DNA from: Branchiostoma floridae
Taxonomy: Eukaryota > Chordata > Leptocardii > Amphioxiformes > Branchiostomatidae
Direction: 5' to 3'
Assembly (NCBI RefSeq): GCF_000003815.2
Contig: NC_049981.1
Coordinates: forward strand, 27,377,757-27,441,756
DNA: 64,000 bases
Shown here: positions 1 to 12,600 of the stretch, in pieces
How positions within the stretch are numbered: the stretch's first letter is position 1
Layout of the letters: each line of letters opens with the position of its first letter
The notes under the pieces: generated by a model
Database searches by the model: none
What the model was told of the DNA's origin: nothing
The model's input: the letters and a program-made list of their open reading frames with translations, nothing else
Position numbers and translations under genes: made by a program

Positions 1-190
1 GACAGTCAGCAGGCAAATCTGAGGACAACCAAAATAATCAATCATCTAGCATTAAAATTACACGTTGTTTCTGTCCTACAAGTATAAGATAGTTATGGAT
101 TTTGTGGTTTTATTACGATGCAAACGTCCCTGTTTGAATTGTAGACAAATCGAACAATTCATAAAACATCTTCTTATACCCCCCCCCCCC

Positions 191-396
191 TTCCACTAGG
201 GTGAGGACCTTACTGCGACCAAGAGAATTGACAGAGCGCCCAACGAATTTCATAGATTAAAAATGAATCTGTTGACGCTTCTTATGACTTGTTTTCTTTT
301 AAGTGACGCTTTTGCAATTTGTATGAAATTCCAATCATTAAGTCAAAGATTACACAAATCCAATTCAGGTCGCAGCAAGATCGCCGTCTAGTGGAA
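191..396. mobile_element. 206-bp TIR element (MITE family also at 16.1 and 24.6 kb)
   Basis: The left end reads TTCCACTAGGGTGAGGACCT and the right end is its imperfect complement (AGATCGCCGTCTAGTGGAA). Related copies occur at about 16146-16322 and 24612-24825. Right-hand halves only are embedded in the ShK introns near 1930, 2345, 2795 and 3560, so a truncated copy was carried along when the ShK unit duplicated. A C-run (181-190) lies just outside. Confidence 0.7.
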
Positions 397-482
397 TGGC
401 GGGGAGGCCTTAATGTCCAACTACGATGTTCTCTCATTTGCTGATCTAACTCTACTCGTTAAGTTTGAGACATTTTATTTAC

Positions 483-603
483 CTGGATGACACACGCCAC
501 AACTCAAAGGACAGTTGGAATTCATCCACCCAGGATTGTTCTCACATTCACCATTCTGTGCCCAGGACGGACAGTATCGATTCGTGTCGCTGCAGTCTGT
601 TAT
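483..603 (-). CDS. ShK-domain exon after the Ig exon
   Basis: A 121-bp exon encodes [37 protein letters not shown]. It is a more diverged ShKT domain and lacks the Ser/Thr linker. Acceptor TTCTATTGCAG enters in phase 0 and donor GTAAATAA leaves in phase 1, so the gene continues beyond the left edge of the window. Confidence 0.85.
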
Positions 604-3600
604 CTGCAATAGAACAAACAATTTCCATTTCTAAACAACATTGTGGCAGAATATTTCAAATGCATGACTGTCAACACAATACACAAATTTACAGCTTGTA
701 TAATATTATATATGATATTAAGCTTTTGATAAATTGTTTTACAGGCGAATATAGGATTTTGCACTGTGCGCCAGTGTGAAGTTGTGAACCACATCAACAC
801 AGACATTTTATTTACTTTGATTACTTCAATCAAGTACCATGCATCATCAGCCATACAAGAGCAGTGTGAAAGGCGTCGTAGACAGTAAATTACTATACAA
901 GATATGGGCATATCATTTGATAATGAAATATGTTATGCTTTAATGCCTTACATTAGGGCATGCATCAAAGCTGACGCTACTAGACACCACGTCCACGCCA
1001 TCTTCAGCTGTACAGGTGTACTCTCCGTCATCTTCGGGACGAACACGTCCAATCACCAGCGTCCCTGTGGCTGGGTCGACGACTGCCGCGGGCGGAAGTG
1101 CAACTCCATTTCCTCGGGTCCAGGTAAATCTTGGAGAGGGACTTCCGTCCGACAAGCAGAGGAGAGTGACCTGCTCCCCTTCATCCACAAGTCTTGTTGG
1201 CCGTAACATGGCGGCAATTCTTAAGCCGGCTAGACCAAATATACGACAATGAGATAAAATAGTTCCGTAGCCAAGTGGCTTATCAAAAAACACATTGTGG
1301 TCACTCCTCTTCATATACAAGCCTTGTTGGCCTTACCGTGACGAAAATTGCCAGGACACTTAAAACAAGTAAGAAGAGAAACGTATAAACAATTAACATT
1401 GTTTAAATGCCAGTTGATACGACCGACTATATGGAAATATATGTGAATAGGGCAAATCCTTCTCTCATAATATTTATACTAACGTGGTCCAGCTGGCGTT
1501 GTTGACAAGTTCGATGCCTGCGTTGTGGATGCCTTCGCTGTCGGGAAAAAAAATTAGAAATTTTCATAAAGTTGTTGTGAAGTTTTGGAAAAATCCATAG
1601 TTATGATGGCTGTGGTCTCAATCATAACCAGAAGTACAATTACGGCTGTTTTTGAGCCGACTAAATCAATAATGTAGACGGAATACGATGATATAGAGAT
1701 GCTATTTGACAAAACAAGACAAAACACTATCGCAAGAAAGCGCAATAAATAGGGAAAATGACTGCGTTGTTGTTGATTTCGCTGTAGCACAAGACAAGTC
1801 AAAACAAGTCTTTTTTAAGAGAATATATTAAAATAAAAGTCTTTTACCTCTGTAAAATATTTGTAGCCTTGGGAATCTTCGAATTACAAATATAAAAAAA
1901 AAACTTTAAGTCAAGAATTACACAAATTCAATTTAGGTCGCAGCGAGATCGCCGTCTAGTGGAATGGTGCGTCGGCGTTAATGCCTCACCGCGACCTTTG
2001 CAAATCTTATTCTAACTCGTAAAGTTTGAGACATTCTATTAACCTGGAGGACACGCGTCACAACTCAGAGGACAGTTGGATTCCATCCACCGAGTATTGC
2101 TATCACATTCGCCTATACTCGCCCAGTACGGACAGTGTTCGCTCAAGTCGCTGCAATCTGATCCAGCTGGCGTCGCTGTTGAGCTCAGAGGCAACGACTG
2201 CGTTGTCGTGGATTTCGCTGTAGCACAAGACAAAACAAGTATTTTTCAAAAAGAGAATATCTTAAAAGTCTTGTAGCCTTGGGAATTTCAAATTACAAAT
2301 ACAAAAAATCTTTAAGTCAAGAATTACACAAATTCAATTTAGATCGACCGCAGCGAGATCGCCGTCTAGTGGAATGGCGCGTCGGCGTTAATGCCTCACT
2401 GCGCCGTTCTCTCCTTTGCAAATCTTATTCTACTCGTAAAGTTTGAGACATTCTATTAACCTTGAGGACACGCGTCACAGCTCAGAGGACAGTTGGAACT
2501 CATCCACCGAGCATTGCTTTCACATTCGCCTATACTCGCCCAGTACGGACAGTGTTCGCTCAAGTCGCTGCAATCTGATCCAGCTGGCGCCGCTGTTGAG
2601 CTCAGAGGCAATGGCTGCGTTGTCGTGGATTTTGCTGTAAGACAAGACAACACAAGTCAACACAAGTCTTTTTTGAAAGAAGATCTTAAAAGTCTTTATG
2701 TCCGTGAAATATTTATAGTCTTAGGAAACTTCCAATTACAAACAAAAACCAAAAAAAACTTCTAGTCAAGAATTACACAAATTCAATTCAGTTCGCAGCG
2801 AGATCGCCGTCTAGTGGAATGGCGGGTCAGCCTTAATGTCTCACTGCGACGTTCTCTCCTTTGCAGTTCTAACTCTACTCGTAAAGGTGGGGTCACACCT
2901 GCGTATATATCTAAGTCCGTATGAGGCGCGCATGGGAGTATTTGCCTCCACCAGGCTCCACAGGTCGTTGTAAAAATAATAGAGATTGGACAAACGTAAA
3001 CAGGTAACATGTCAGACGAGTTAGCTGGGTCACTAACCATACTTCTTGGTCAGCTAACTCATCTGGCATATTATGTATCTATATTTGTCCAATTTGTACT
3101 ATTTTCCCCGCGACCTGTGGAGCCTGGAAGAGACTAAGAGCCTCATACACACCTCAAACGGACTTGAATATATACGCATGAGTGACCCCACATTAAAGTT
3201 TGAGACATTCTATTAACCTTGAGGACACGCGTCACAACTCAGAGGACAGTTGGAACTCATAAACCCAGCATTGTTTTCACATTCGCCTATACTCGCCCAG
3301 TACGGACAGTGTTCACTCGAGTCGCTGCAATCTGATCCAGCTGGCGTCGCTGTTGAGCTCGGAGGCAACGACTGCGTTGTCGTGGATTTCGCTGTAAGAC
3401 AAGACAAGACAAGACAACACAAGTCAACACAAGTCTTTTTTAAGAGAATATCTTAAAGGTCTTTATCTCCGTGAAATATTTATAGTCTTGGGAAACTTCC
3501 AATTACAAACAAAAACAAACAAAAAACTTCTAGTCAAGAATTACACAAATTCAATTCAGTTCGCAGCGAGATCGCCGTCTAGTGGAATGGCGGGTCAGCC

Positions 3601-6600
3601 TTAATGTCTCACTGCGACGTTCTCGCAATTGCAGTTCTAACTCTACTCGTAAAGTTTGAGACATTCTATTAACCTGCAGGACACAAGTCACAACTCAGAG
3701 GACAGTTGGAACTCATCCACCCAGCATTGTTATCACATTCGCCAATACTCGCCCAGTACGGACAGTGTTCGCTCAAGTCGCTGCAATCTGGACTGGCTGG
3801 CGTCGTGGATTTCGCTGCAAGACAAGATAAAACAAGTCTTTTAAACGAAGATCTTAAAAGTCTTTTAAAAATGTTAATAGTCTTGACAAACTTCAATTTA
3901 TAAAGCAAAAAACTTTAGTAATAATACATGTTTGACAAAGATCTATTTCATAGCCGGGAGCACAATTACAATTGTACCTGTTGGAGCCGTCAATAGAAGT
4001 GCCCTCAATTTGAAATATTACAGAAGCACAGTAGTCCCTGTCTGCATTAACATATTGTGTGTCCGAGCTAAAATGCTTCAAAGAAAATTGGAAAACCTTT
4101 GTCTGAAATGTTTTGGATCTCAATATATCGTTAGTACTGTATTATATAACGTCGATTTCAAAGTAGTTGAAGTCTATTGGGGCTAACAGACCATTGCAAG
4201 AAACTATGGTGTATCTTTGCGTTTTCCATTAAAGATGTAATAAAGATGACAGCTCAGAAAAGCAAAAACATGAACAAGAATAGAACTTAGAGTTACCTGG
4301 ACAGAAGAGAGTTACCTATAACTTAGAGTTACCTAAGACGGCTACTACAGCGACATTTTTTTATTAGGAGTTAAAGATGGCTCATTAAATGGCACATCAA
4401 TACCATTAATAGTATGTCTATCATCCCAATGTTTTTACGCAAATTTAAAAGCTTTCATGAAAACTTTTCAATACATTGATTATTTGATTGGACATGGCAT
4501 ATGCATGATGTATCTTTGCCTTTTGCATTGATAATGTAATAAATCAAAGATGACAGCTTAGAAATACAAATACATGAACAAGAATAGAAGTTTGAGTTAC
4601 CTGGACAGAAAACTCCCGAGTCGCACTCTTGTGTCTCCTCAGTATCTCCATCACACTCCGCCCCGCCGTGCTCTGGTGCCGGATTGGTGCAGCTTCGGTC
4701 CCGAGTCTGACTACCGACTCCACACGTCACGCTGCAGTCAGACCATGCGCTCCAGTCAGACCAGCCGCCATCAACTACATGGAAAACAGAGAAAAGGTAG
4801 TCTGAAACAAACTAAAAATACAGGCTTTTAAGACGGCTACTACAGCAACAATTCTGATTTTTCTTATTAGGAGTTAAAGAGGTCTCATTAAATGACACAG
4901 GAAGGCTAATAATAATATGTCTATCATCTCAATGTTGTTATGCAGATTTAAAACCTTTCATGAACACTATTCAATACATTGATTATTTGATTCGAAATGG
5001 CATGAGCCTTATGTATCTTTGCCTTTTCCTTTCATAATGTCTTAAATCAAAGATGACAGCTTAGAAATACAAATACATGAATAAGAATAGAAGTTAGAGT
5101 TACCTGGACAGAAAACTCCCGAGTCGCACTCTTGTGTCTCCTCAGTATCTCCATCACACTCCGCCCCGCCGTGCTCTGGTGCCGGATTGGTGCAGCTTCG
5201 GTCCCGAGTCTGACTACCGACTCCACACGTCACGCTGCAGTCAGACCATGCGCTCCAGTCAGACCAGCCGCCATCAACTACATGGAAAACAGAGAAAAGG
5301 TAGTCTGAAACAAACTAAAAATACAGGTTTTTAAGACGGCTACTACAGCGACAATTCTGATTTTTCTTATTGGGAGTTTAAGAGGACTCATTAAATGGCA
5401 CATGAATGCTATTAAGGATATGTCTATCATCTCAATGTTTCTACGCAGCTTTAAAAGCTTTCATGAATACTTTTCAATACATTGATGATTTGATTCGAAA
5501 TGGCATGTGCCTTGTGTATCTTTGCCTTTTGCATTGATAAAGTAATAAATCAAAGATGACAGCTTAGAAATACAAATACATGAACAAGAATAGAAGTTAG
5601 AGTTACCTGGACAGAAAACTCCCGAGTCGCACTCTTGTGTCTCCTCAGTATCTCCATCACACTCCGCCCCGCCGTGCTCTGGTGCCGGATTGGTGCAGCT
5701 TCGGTCCCGAGTCTGACTACCGACTCCACACGTCACGCTGCAGTCAGACCATGCGCTCCAGTCAGACCAGCCGCCATCAACTACATGGAAAACAGAGAAA
5801 AGGTAGTCTGAAACAAACTAAAAATACAGGTTTTTAAGACGGCTACTACAGCAACAATTCTGATTTTTCTTATTAGGAGTTAAAGAGGTCTCATTAAATG
5901 ACACAGGAAGGCTAATAATAATGTCTATCATCTCAATGTTGTTATGCAGATTTAAAACCTTTCATGAAAACTATTCAATACATTGATTATTTGATTCGAA
6001 ATGGCATGTGCCTTGTGTATCTTTGCCTTTTCCTTTCATAATGTCATAAATCAAAGATGACAGCTTAGAAATACAAATACATGAATAAGAATAGAAGTTA
6101 GAGTTACCTGGACAGAAAACTCCCGAGTCGCACTCTTGTGTCTCCTCAGTATCTCCATCACACTCCTCCCCGCCGTGCTCTGGTGCCGGATTGGTGCAGC
6201 TTCGGTCCCGAGTCTGACTACCGACTCCACACGTCACGCTGCAGTCAGACCATGCGCTCCAGTCAGACCAGCCGCCATCAACTACATGGAAAACAGAGAA
6301 AAGGTAGTCTGAAACAAACTAAAAATACAGGTTTTTAAGACGGCTACTACAGCGACAATTCTGATTTTTCTTATTGGGAGTTTAAGAGGACTCATTAAAT
6401 GGCACATGAATGCTATTAAGGATATGTCTATCATCTCAATGTTTCTACGCAGCTTTAAAAGCTTTCATGAATACTTTTCAATACATTGATGATTTGATTC
6501 GAAATGGCATGTGCCTTGTGTATCTTTGCCTTTTGCATTGATAATGTAATAAATCAAAGATGACAGCTTAGAAATACAAATACATGAACAAGAATAGAAG

Positions 6601-9600
6601 TTAGAGTTACCTGGACAGAAAACTCCCGAGTCGCACTCTTGTGTCTCCTCAGTATCTCCATCACACTCCGCCCCGCCGTGCTCTGGTGCCGGATTGGTGC
6701 AGCTTCGGTCCCGAGTCTGACTACCGACTCCACACGTCACGCTGCAGTCAGACCATGCGCTCCAGTCAGACCAGCCGCCATCAACTACATGGAAAACAGA
6801 GAAAAGGTAGTCTGAAACAAACTAAAAATACAGGTTTTTAAGACGGCTACTACAGCGACAATTCTGATTTTTCTTATTGGGAGTTAAAGAGGTCTCATTA
6901 AATGACACAGGAAGGCTAATAATAATATGTCTATCATCTCAATGTTGTTATGCAGATTTAAAACTTTTCATGAACACTATTCAATACATTGATTATTTGA
7001 TTCGAAATGGCATGAGCCTTATGTATCTTTGCCTTTTCCTTTCATAATGTCTTAAATCAAAGATGACAGCTTAGAAATACAAATACATGAACAAGAATAG
7101 AAGTTAGAGTTACCTGGACAGAAAACTCCCGAGTCGCACTCTTGTGTCTCCTCAGTATCTCCATCACACTCCGCCCCGCCGTGCTCTGGTGCCGGATTGG
7201 TGCAGCTTCGGTCCCGAGTCTGCCTACCGACTCCACACGTCACGCTGCAGTCAGACCATGCGCTCCAGTCAGACCAGCCGCCATCAACTACATGGAAAAC
7301 AGAGAAAAGGTAGTCTGAAACAAACTAAAAATACAGGTTTTAAGACGGCTACTACAGCAACAATTCTGATTTCTCTTATTAGGAGTTAAAGAGGTCTCAT
7401 TAAATGACACAGGAAGGCTAATAATAATGTCTATCATCTCAATGTTGTTATGCAGATTTAAAACCTTTCATGAAAACTATTCAATACATTGATTATTTGA
7501 TTCGAAATGGCATGTGCCTTGTGTATCTTTGCCTTTTCCTTTCATAATGTCATAAATCAAAGATGACAGCTTAGAAATACAAATACATGAATAAGAATAG
7601 AAGTTAGAGTTACCTGGACAGAAAACTCCCGAGTCGCACTCTTGTGTCTCCTCAGTATCTCCATCACACTCCGCCCCGCCGTGCTCTGGTGCCGGATTGG
7701 TGCAGCTTCGGTCCCGAGTCTGACTACCGACTCCACACGTCACGCTGCAGTCAGACCATGCACTCCAGTCAGACCAGCCGCCATCAACTACATGGAAAAC
7801 AGAGAAAAGGTAGTCTGAAACAAACTAAAAATACAGGTTTTTAAGACGGCTACTACAGCGACAATTCTGATTTTTCTTATTGGGAGTTAAAGAGGTCTCA
7901 TTAAATGACACAGGAAGGCTAATAATAATATGTCTATCATCTCAATGTTGTTATGCAGATTTAAAACCTTTCATGAACACTATTCAATACATTGATTATT
8001 TGATTCGAAATGGCATGAGCCTTATGTATCTTTGCCTTTTCCTTTCATAATGTCTTAAATCAAAGATGACAGCTTAGAAATACAAATACATGAACAAGAA
8101 TAGAAGTTAGAGTTACCTGGACAGAAAACTCCCGAGTCGCACTCTTGTGTCTCCTCAGTATCTCCATCACAATCCGCCCCGCCGTGCTCTGGTGCCGGAT
8201 TGGTGCAGCTTCGGTCCCGAGTCTGACTACCGACTCCACACGTCACGCTGCAGTCAGACCATGCGCTCCAGTCAGACCAGCCGCCATCAACTACATGGAA
8301 AACAGAGAAAAGGTAGTCTGAAACAAACTAAAAATACAGGTTTTTAAGACGGCTACTACAGTGACAATTCTGATTTTTCTTATTGGGAGTTTAAGAGGAC
8401 TTATTAAATGGCACATGAATGCTATTAAGGATATGTCTATCATCTCAATGTTTCTACGCAGCTTTAAAAGCTTTCATGAAACCTTTTCAATACATTGATG
8501 ATTTGATTCGAAATGGCATGTGCCTTGTGTATCTTTGCCTTTTGCATTGATAAAGTAATAAATCAAAGATGACAGCTTAGAAATACAAATACATGAACAA
8601 GAATAGAAGTTTGAGTTACCTGGACAGAAAACTCCCGAGTCGCACTCTTGTGTCTCCTCAGTATCTCCATCACACTCCGCCCCGCCGTGCTCTGGTGCCG
8701 GATTGGTGCAGCTTCGGTCCCGAGTCTGCCTACCGACTCCACACGTCACGCTGCAGTCAGACCATGCGCTCCAGTCAGACCAGCCGCCATCAACTACATG
8801 GAAAAAAGAGAAAAGGTTGTTTAGAACAAACTTATGATAATTACATACTGATCTTCAAGACGACTCATATTTTGTTACCAAGCACTTAACCAGCGATTAC
8901 TGAAATGGCTCATGAATGCGATCAATAGTATGTCTTAGTATGGTTAATGCAGATTACCACTGCTACAGGGACAATTCGGTCTTAAAGAGGGCTAACTTAA
9001 CTGGCACATGGATGTCTATGATTATTGTGTTTACATTTAGAGCATCCACCATCAGCTACACGGGAAACACAATGAAGTTAATCTGGAATAAAATAGAAAT
9101 ACGACTACTATATTGATGACGCTGATTTTCGTAAATAGATACTTACAATTGCTGACTCTCCTGGTCATGAATAGTATCAATAGTATGTCTATGATTTTAC
9201 TTTTTGCCATTCATATTTGAGAGGTTTAATTTGATTAACAATGTTCAATAGAAAGATCATTTGATGCCAAATAGTATATGTATTGACATATTGTGTGTCT
9301 TTGCGACCTTCTTCATGAGTTAATTAAATAGTTTGAAGATGCTACCTCAAAACGTCAGTTGCTTGTGCAGCATTATGACTTACATGTTCCTGTTTCACAG
9401 TGATGTCCTTCATTAGCCTCCATAGCAGGCTCTCTGGGGACTTTTTGGGGGCTCACATTACTCTTTTGCTGGCCATTTCTATTTGTACTCGGTCGCTGAT
9501 TGCTGGCCTTGTCTGATTACTGGCCTCTTGGACGCCCCAGAGAGCCTGCTATGGACGCCACTTCTTCATAACCAGGACGACAATGTCATCTGTAGCTGTT

Positions 9601-12600
9601 GACGCTATCAATGCAAGTTCCACCATTTTGACAGATCACAGAAGAACAATCGTCAATTTCCTTATGAATTGGGATTTTAGTTAGTGTGCTTTGAAGAAAT
9701 TCAGTCTACAAGTTTTTGAAATGCCCTGCATGTTTATTTATTATTATCAAAGTGTAGTTCTCGATTAGAGAGGCATTGCTTTTTGTTGCGTTGTTTTATG
9801 ACAGCTTAATCAACGTTGTGGGACCGCGTGGCACGATCGGGAGCGTGTTGGTCTCAGGCCCGAGATGTCCCGGGTTCAAATCCGCTTGCCGTGTCACCGA
9901 TCTTGTGCCCTTGGAAAAGGCACTTTACACGACTTTCCTCACCTAACTCAGGTGTAAATGAGTACATAGCTGCGGCTAGTGACAGTGACAGGCCTTTGTT
10001 GTGGTGACAGGCCATAGGGGCATGTTCGGGCATGACGCACCCGCCATGACACAAGAGTCAGGGGTAGGACGAACCCCTTGCATCCTTGGTCGGAAGTCCT
10101 CCTAGGAGATGGAAACTCCAAATAATAAACCTGCATCTGCTGGGGCCGTCTTACGTGGCAAAACAGTTCTGTCCCTGTAGGACTTAGTGCGCCAGTAGAC
10201 GAGAGGGTGAAGAAGGAAGTGCACACCCCTCGCTCCTTCACCTTAAAAAGTCACGTGCAGGCCAGGCAGGCTGGTCGTCTAATCAACCTGTCTGCCTACC
10301 ATTGATCTTCGGATACGAAGTAACAGCCATCATCAAATCAACGTTGAAGCAGAAAGAGCAACACCGTAAACGCGTAAGATGAAACTCATGTTTTTGCATA
10401 ATAAATAAAATGACAAATCTTTTATGTATATCAAGTTTGCCCAAGTTATGATAGGAATACTTTATCTATTTATAATAGGAGTACGTACCTATTTCACAAT
10501 GATCTCCGAAATAGCCAGGAGCACAATCACAGCTGTAAGTGTCGACGCCGTCAATACAAGTTCCGCCATTTTCACATATCACAGAAGAACAGTCGTCGAT
10601 GTCTGAAATTGATATATTGGGATGGCAGTTAGTGTTCTTCCTAGAAACGCAAAGTATGCAAAGTCATGGCAGTATTCATATCAGCAATGAGAAAAACGCA
10701 TAACTCTTTTGCAGGTAGAATAAATGTGATGTCGACCTAAATCTGAGGGCAGCAACACCTCGTCAACCGGGCTGCTTTCCTGGAATTTTATGTCAACAAA
10801 CAGATGCCAGTGGGCCGTTGAAAAGCAGTTCCCCTGTTTCAATACTGTGTTGTTCTATATCTATAGGGTAGTCAGCTGTTGTGGAGGAAATCATTCCATA
10901 ATATCTATATGTCACTTTTACTTGAACTCTAGTTGTTATTATCTTAGTTCTGCAATAATGCTAAATTCATGATAACCGAAGTGACATGACGAACGATACA
11001 CACCGCAAACAAGATCAACACCCATCCATTGTCCATCTTCACATTCCTTAAAGTCCTGTCCACTGACGTTGACATAGCCTGGATTGCATTGGTAGTAGCA
11101 GATTGTTCCCGCGCTGTAGGGAAACCTTGTTGACGTGCAGGTCTTATCATCGCTCGTATTTGGTACGTCTGGCGGGGAGCGTGTACAGGGGCGTCCCGGG
11201 CCTGAAAAGGCAAACAATGTCAGGACATGTATCAGTCTCAATCGTAGGCCTCTATTGTCGTATAATTTTGGTGCCATGCACCCAGTTTCGAGCCCTGATG
11301 TGATATGGGTACTTACGTAATTCACAATGGTCTCCTCTATAACCATGAGTACATCTACAGCTGTAGCTGTTGACGCCGTCAATGCAAATCCCACCATTCT
11401 GACAAATACCAGGAGAACAGTCGTCAATGTCTGTATTGAGAAATTGGTATGGCAGTTAGTGTGCTTCCAACAAAACTAAACTGCAATATTGATTCAAATG
11501 CCATGCATCTTCCAATACAATGTTCTTTTATGAAGAACGTTATTGCACGGCAATTGTACATGTATTTACATCGATAACTGTCGTGATTCACGTTCACGAT
11601 TTAATTTCTATAGTCTTATATAAATAGTGACATACTTAGAACATAGTTATATCAGAGAAAATACTCTGGCACATCTTTTATACAATGTTTTAATACAATT
11701 CCATGCACTTGTAATAGGTATACGTACTTGTTTCACAGTGATCTCCTTCAAAGCCAAGAGCACAATTGCAGATATATCTGAAGACATGGTCAATGCAAGT
11801 ACCGCCATTTTGACAGATGACAGAAGAACAGAGGTCGTTGCCTGTATCATATTAGAATGGCATTTAATGATCCTCTGATAAAATCAGACTACAATTGTAT
11901 CAAGTTCCATGCATATCAAAATTAGTTCAGCAGTCTATCAAATCTTTCTTAAGAAAGCTTTTATGATTCACCATCATGTAAACATGCCAGTTTCAGTGAA
12001 CGTTTGATTAACAGCAGTGAATGAGGCATGCTCATCTCAATGCAACAGAGAACTCCATGACAAATCGTTTACAAAGGTTATTACTTTTTCAATTGGGGCA
12101 CGTACTTGTTTCACAATGATCTCCTTCATAGCCAGGAGCACAATGACATCTGTAGCTGTTGACTCCATCAATGCAAATTCCACCATTTTGACAGATCACA
12201 GAAGAGCAGTCGTCGATGTCTGCATGAACATATTCAGAAGCCAGTTAGCGTGCTTCCAAGAAAATCGAAGCACATGTATTGTCCAATGTACGTTTTCACG
12301 ATTACAAAGCTATTGTGCTGCATTGCTAAGATACAATAACAGAAATAGCTGAAGTTACAATAGCGATATCGTTATGACATTTCGTGTTTTTCATAAACAA
12401 ATTGTCAGTCAGTCCATTCAGACTATGGCATAGATAACACAATCACAAATCTGTTATTTATTTTAGTTCATGCTCTTACAATAACAGTACGTACTTGTCT
12501 GACAATGATCTCCTTCATAGCCAGAAGCGCAATCACATCTGTAGCTGTTGACGTCATCAATGCAAGTTCCGCCATTTTGACATATCCCAGAATAACAGTC

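Noticed and set aside
2880-3190. Inverted repeats that could be read as a CRISPR or attachment site
   Set aside because: This is eukaryotic DNA and the structure is a two-armed foldback transposon, with no spaced direct repeats.
4574-8889. Repeated plus-strand frames starting [13 protein letters not shown]
   Set aside because: They are the antisense of the TSP1 exons; the minus strand encodes the recognisable domain and has the splice sites.
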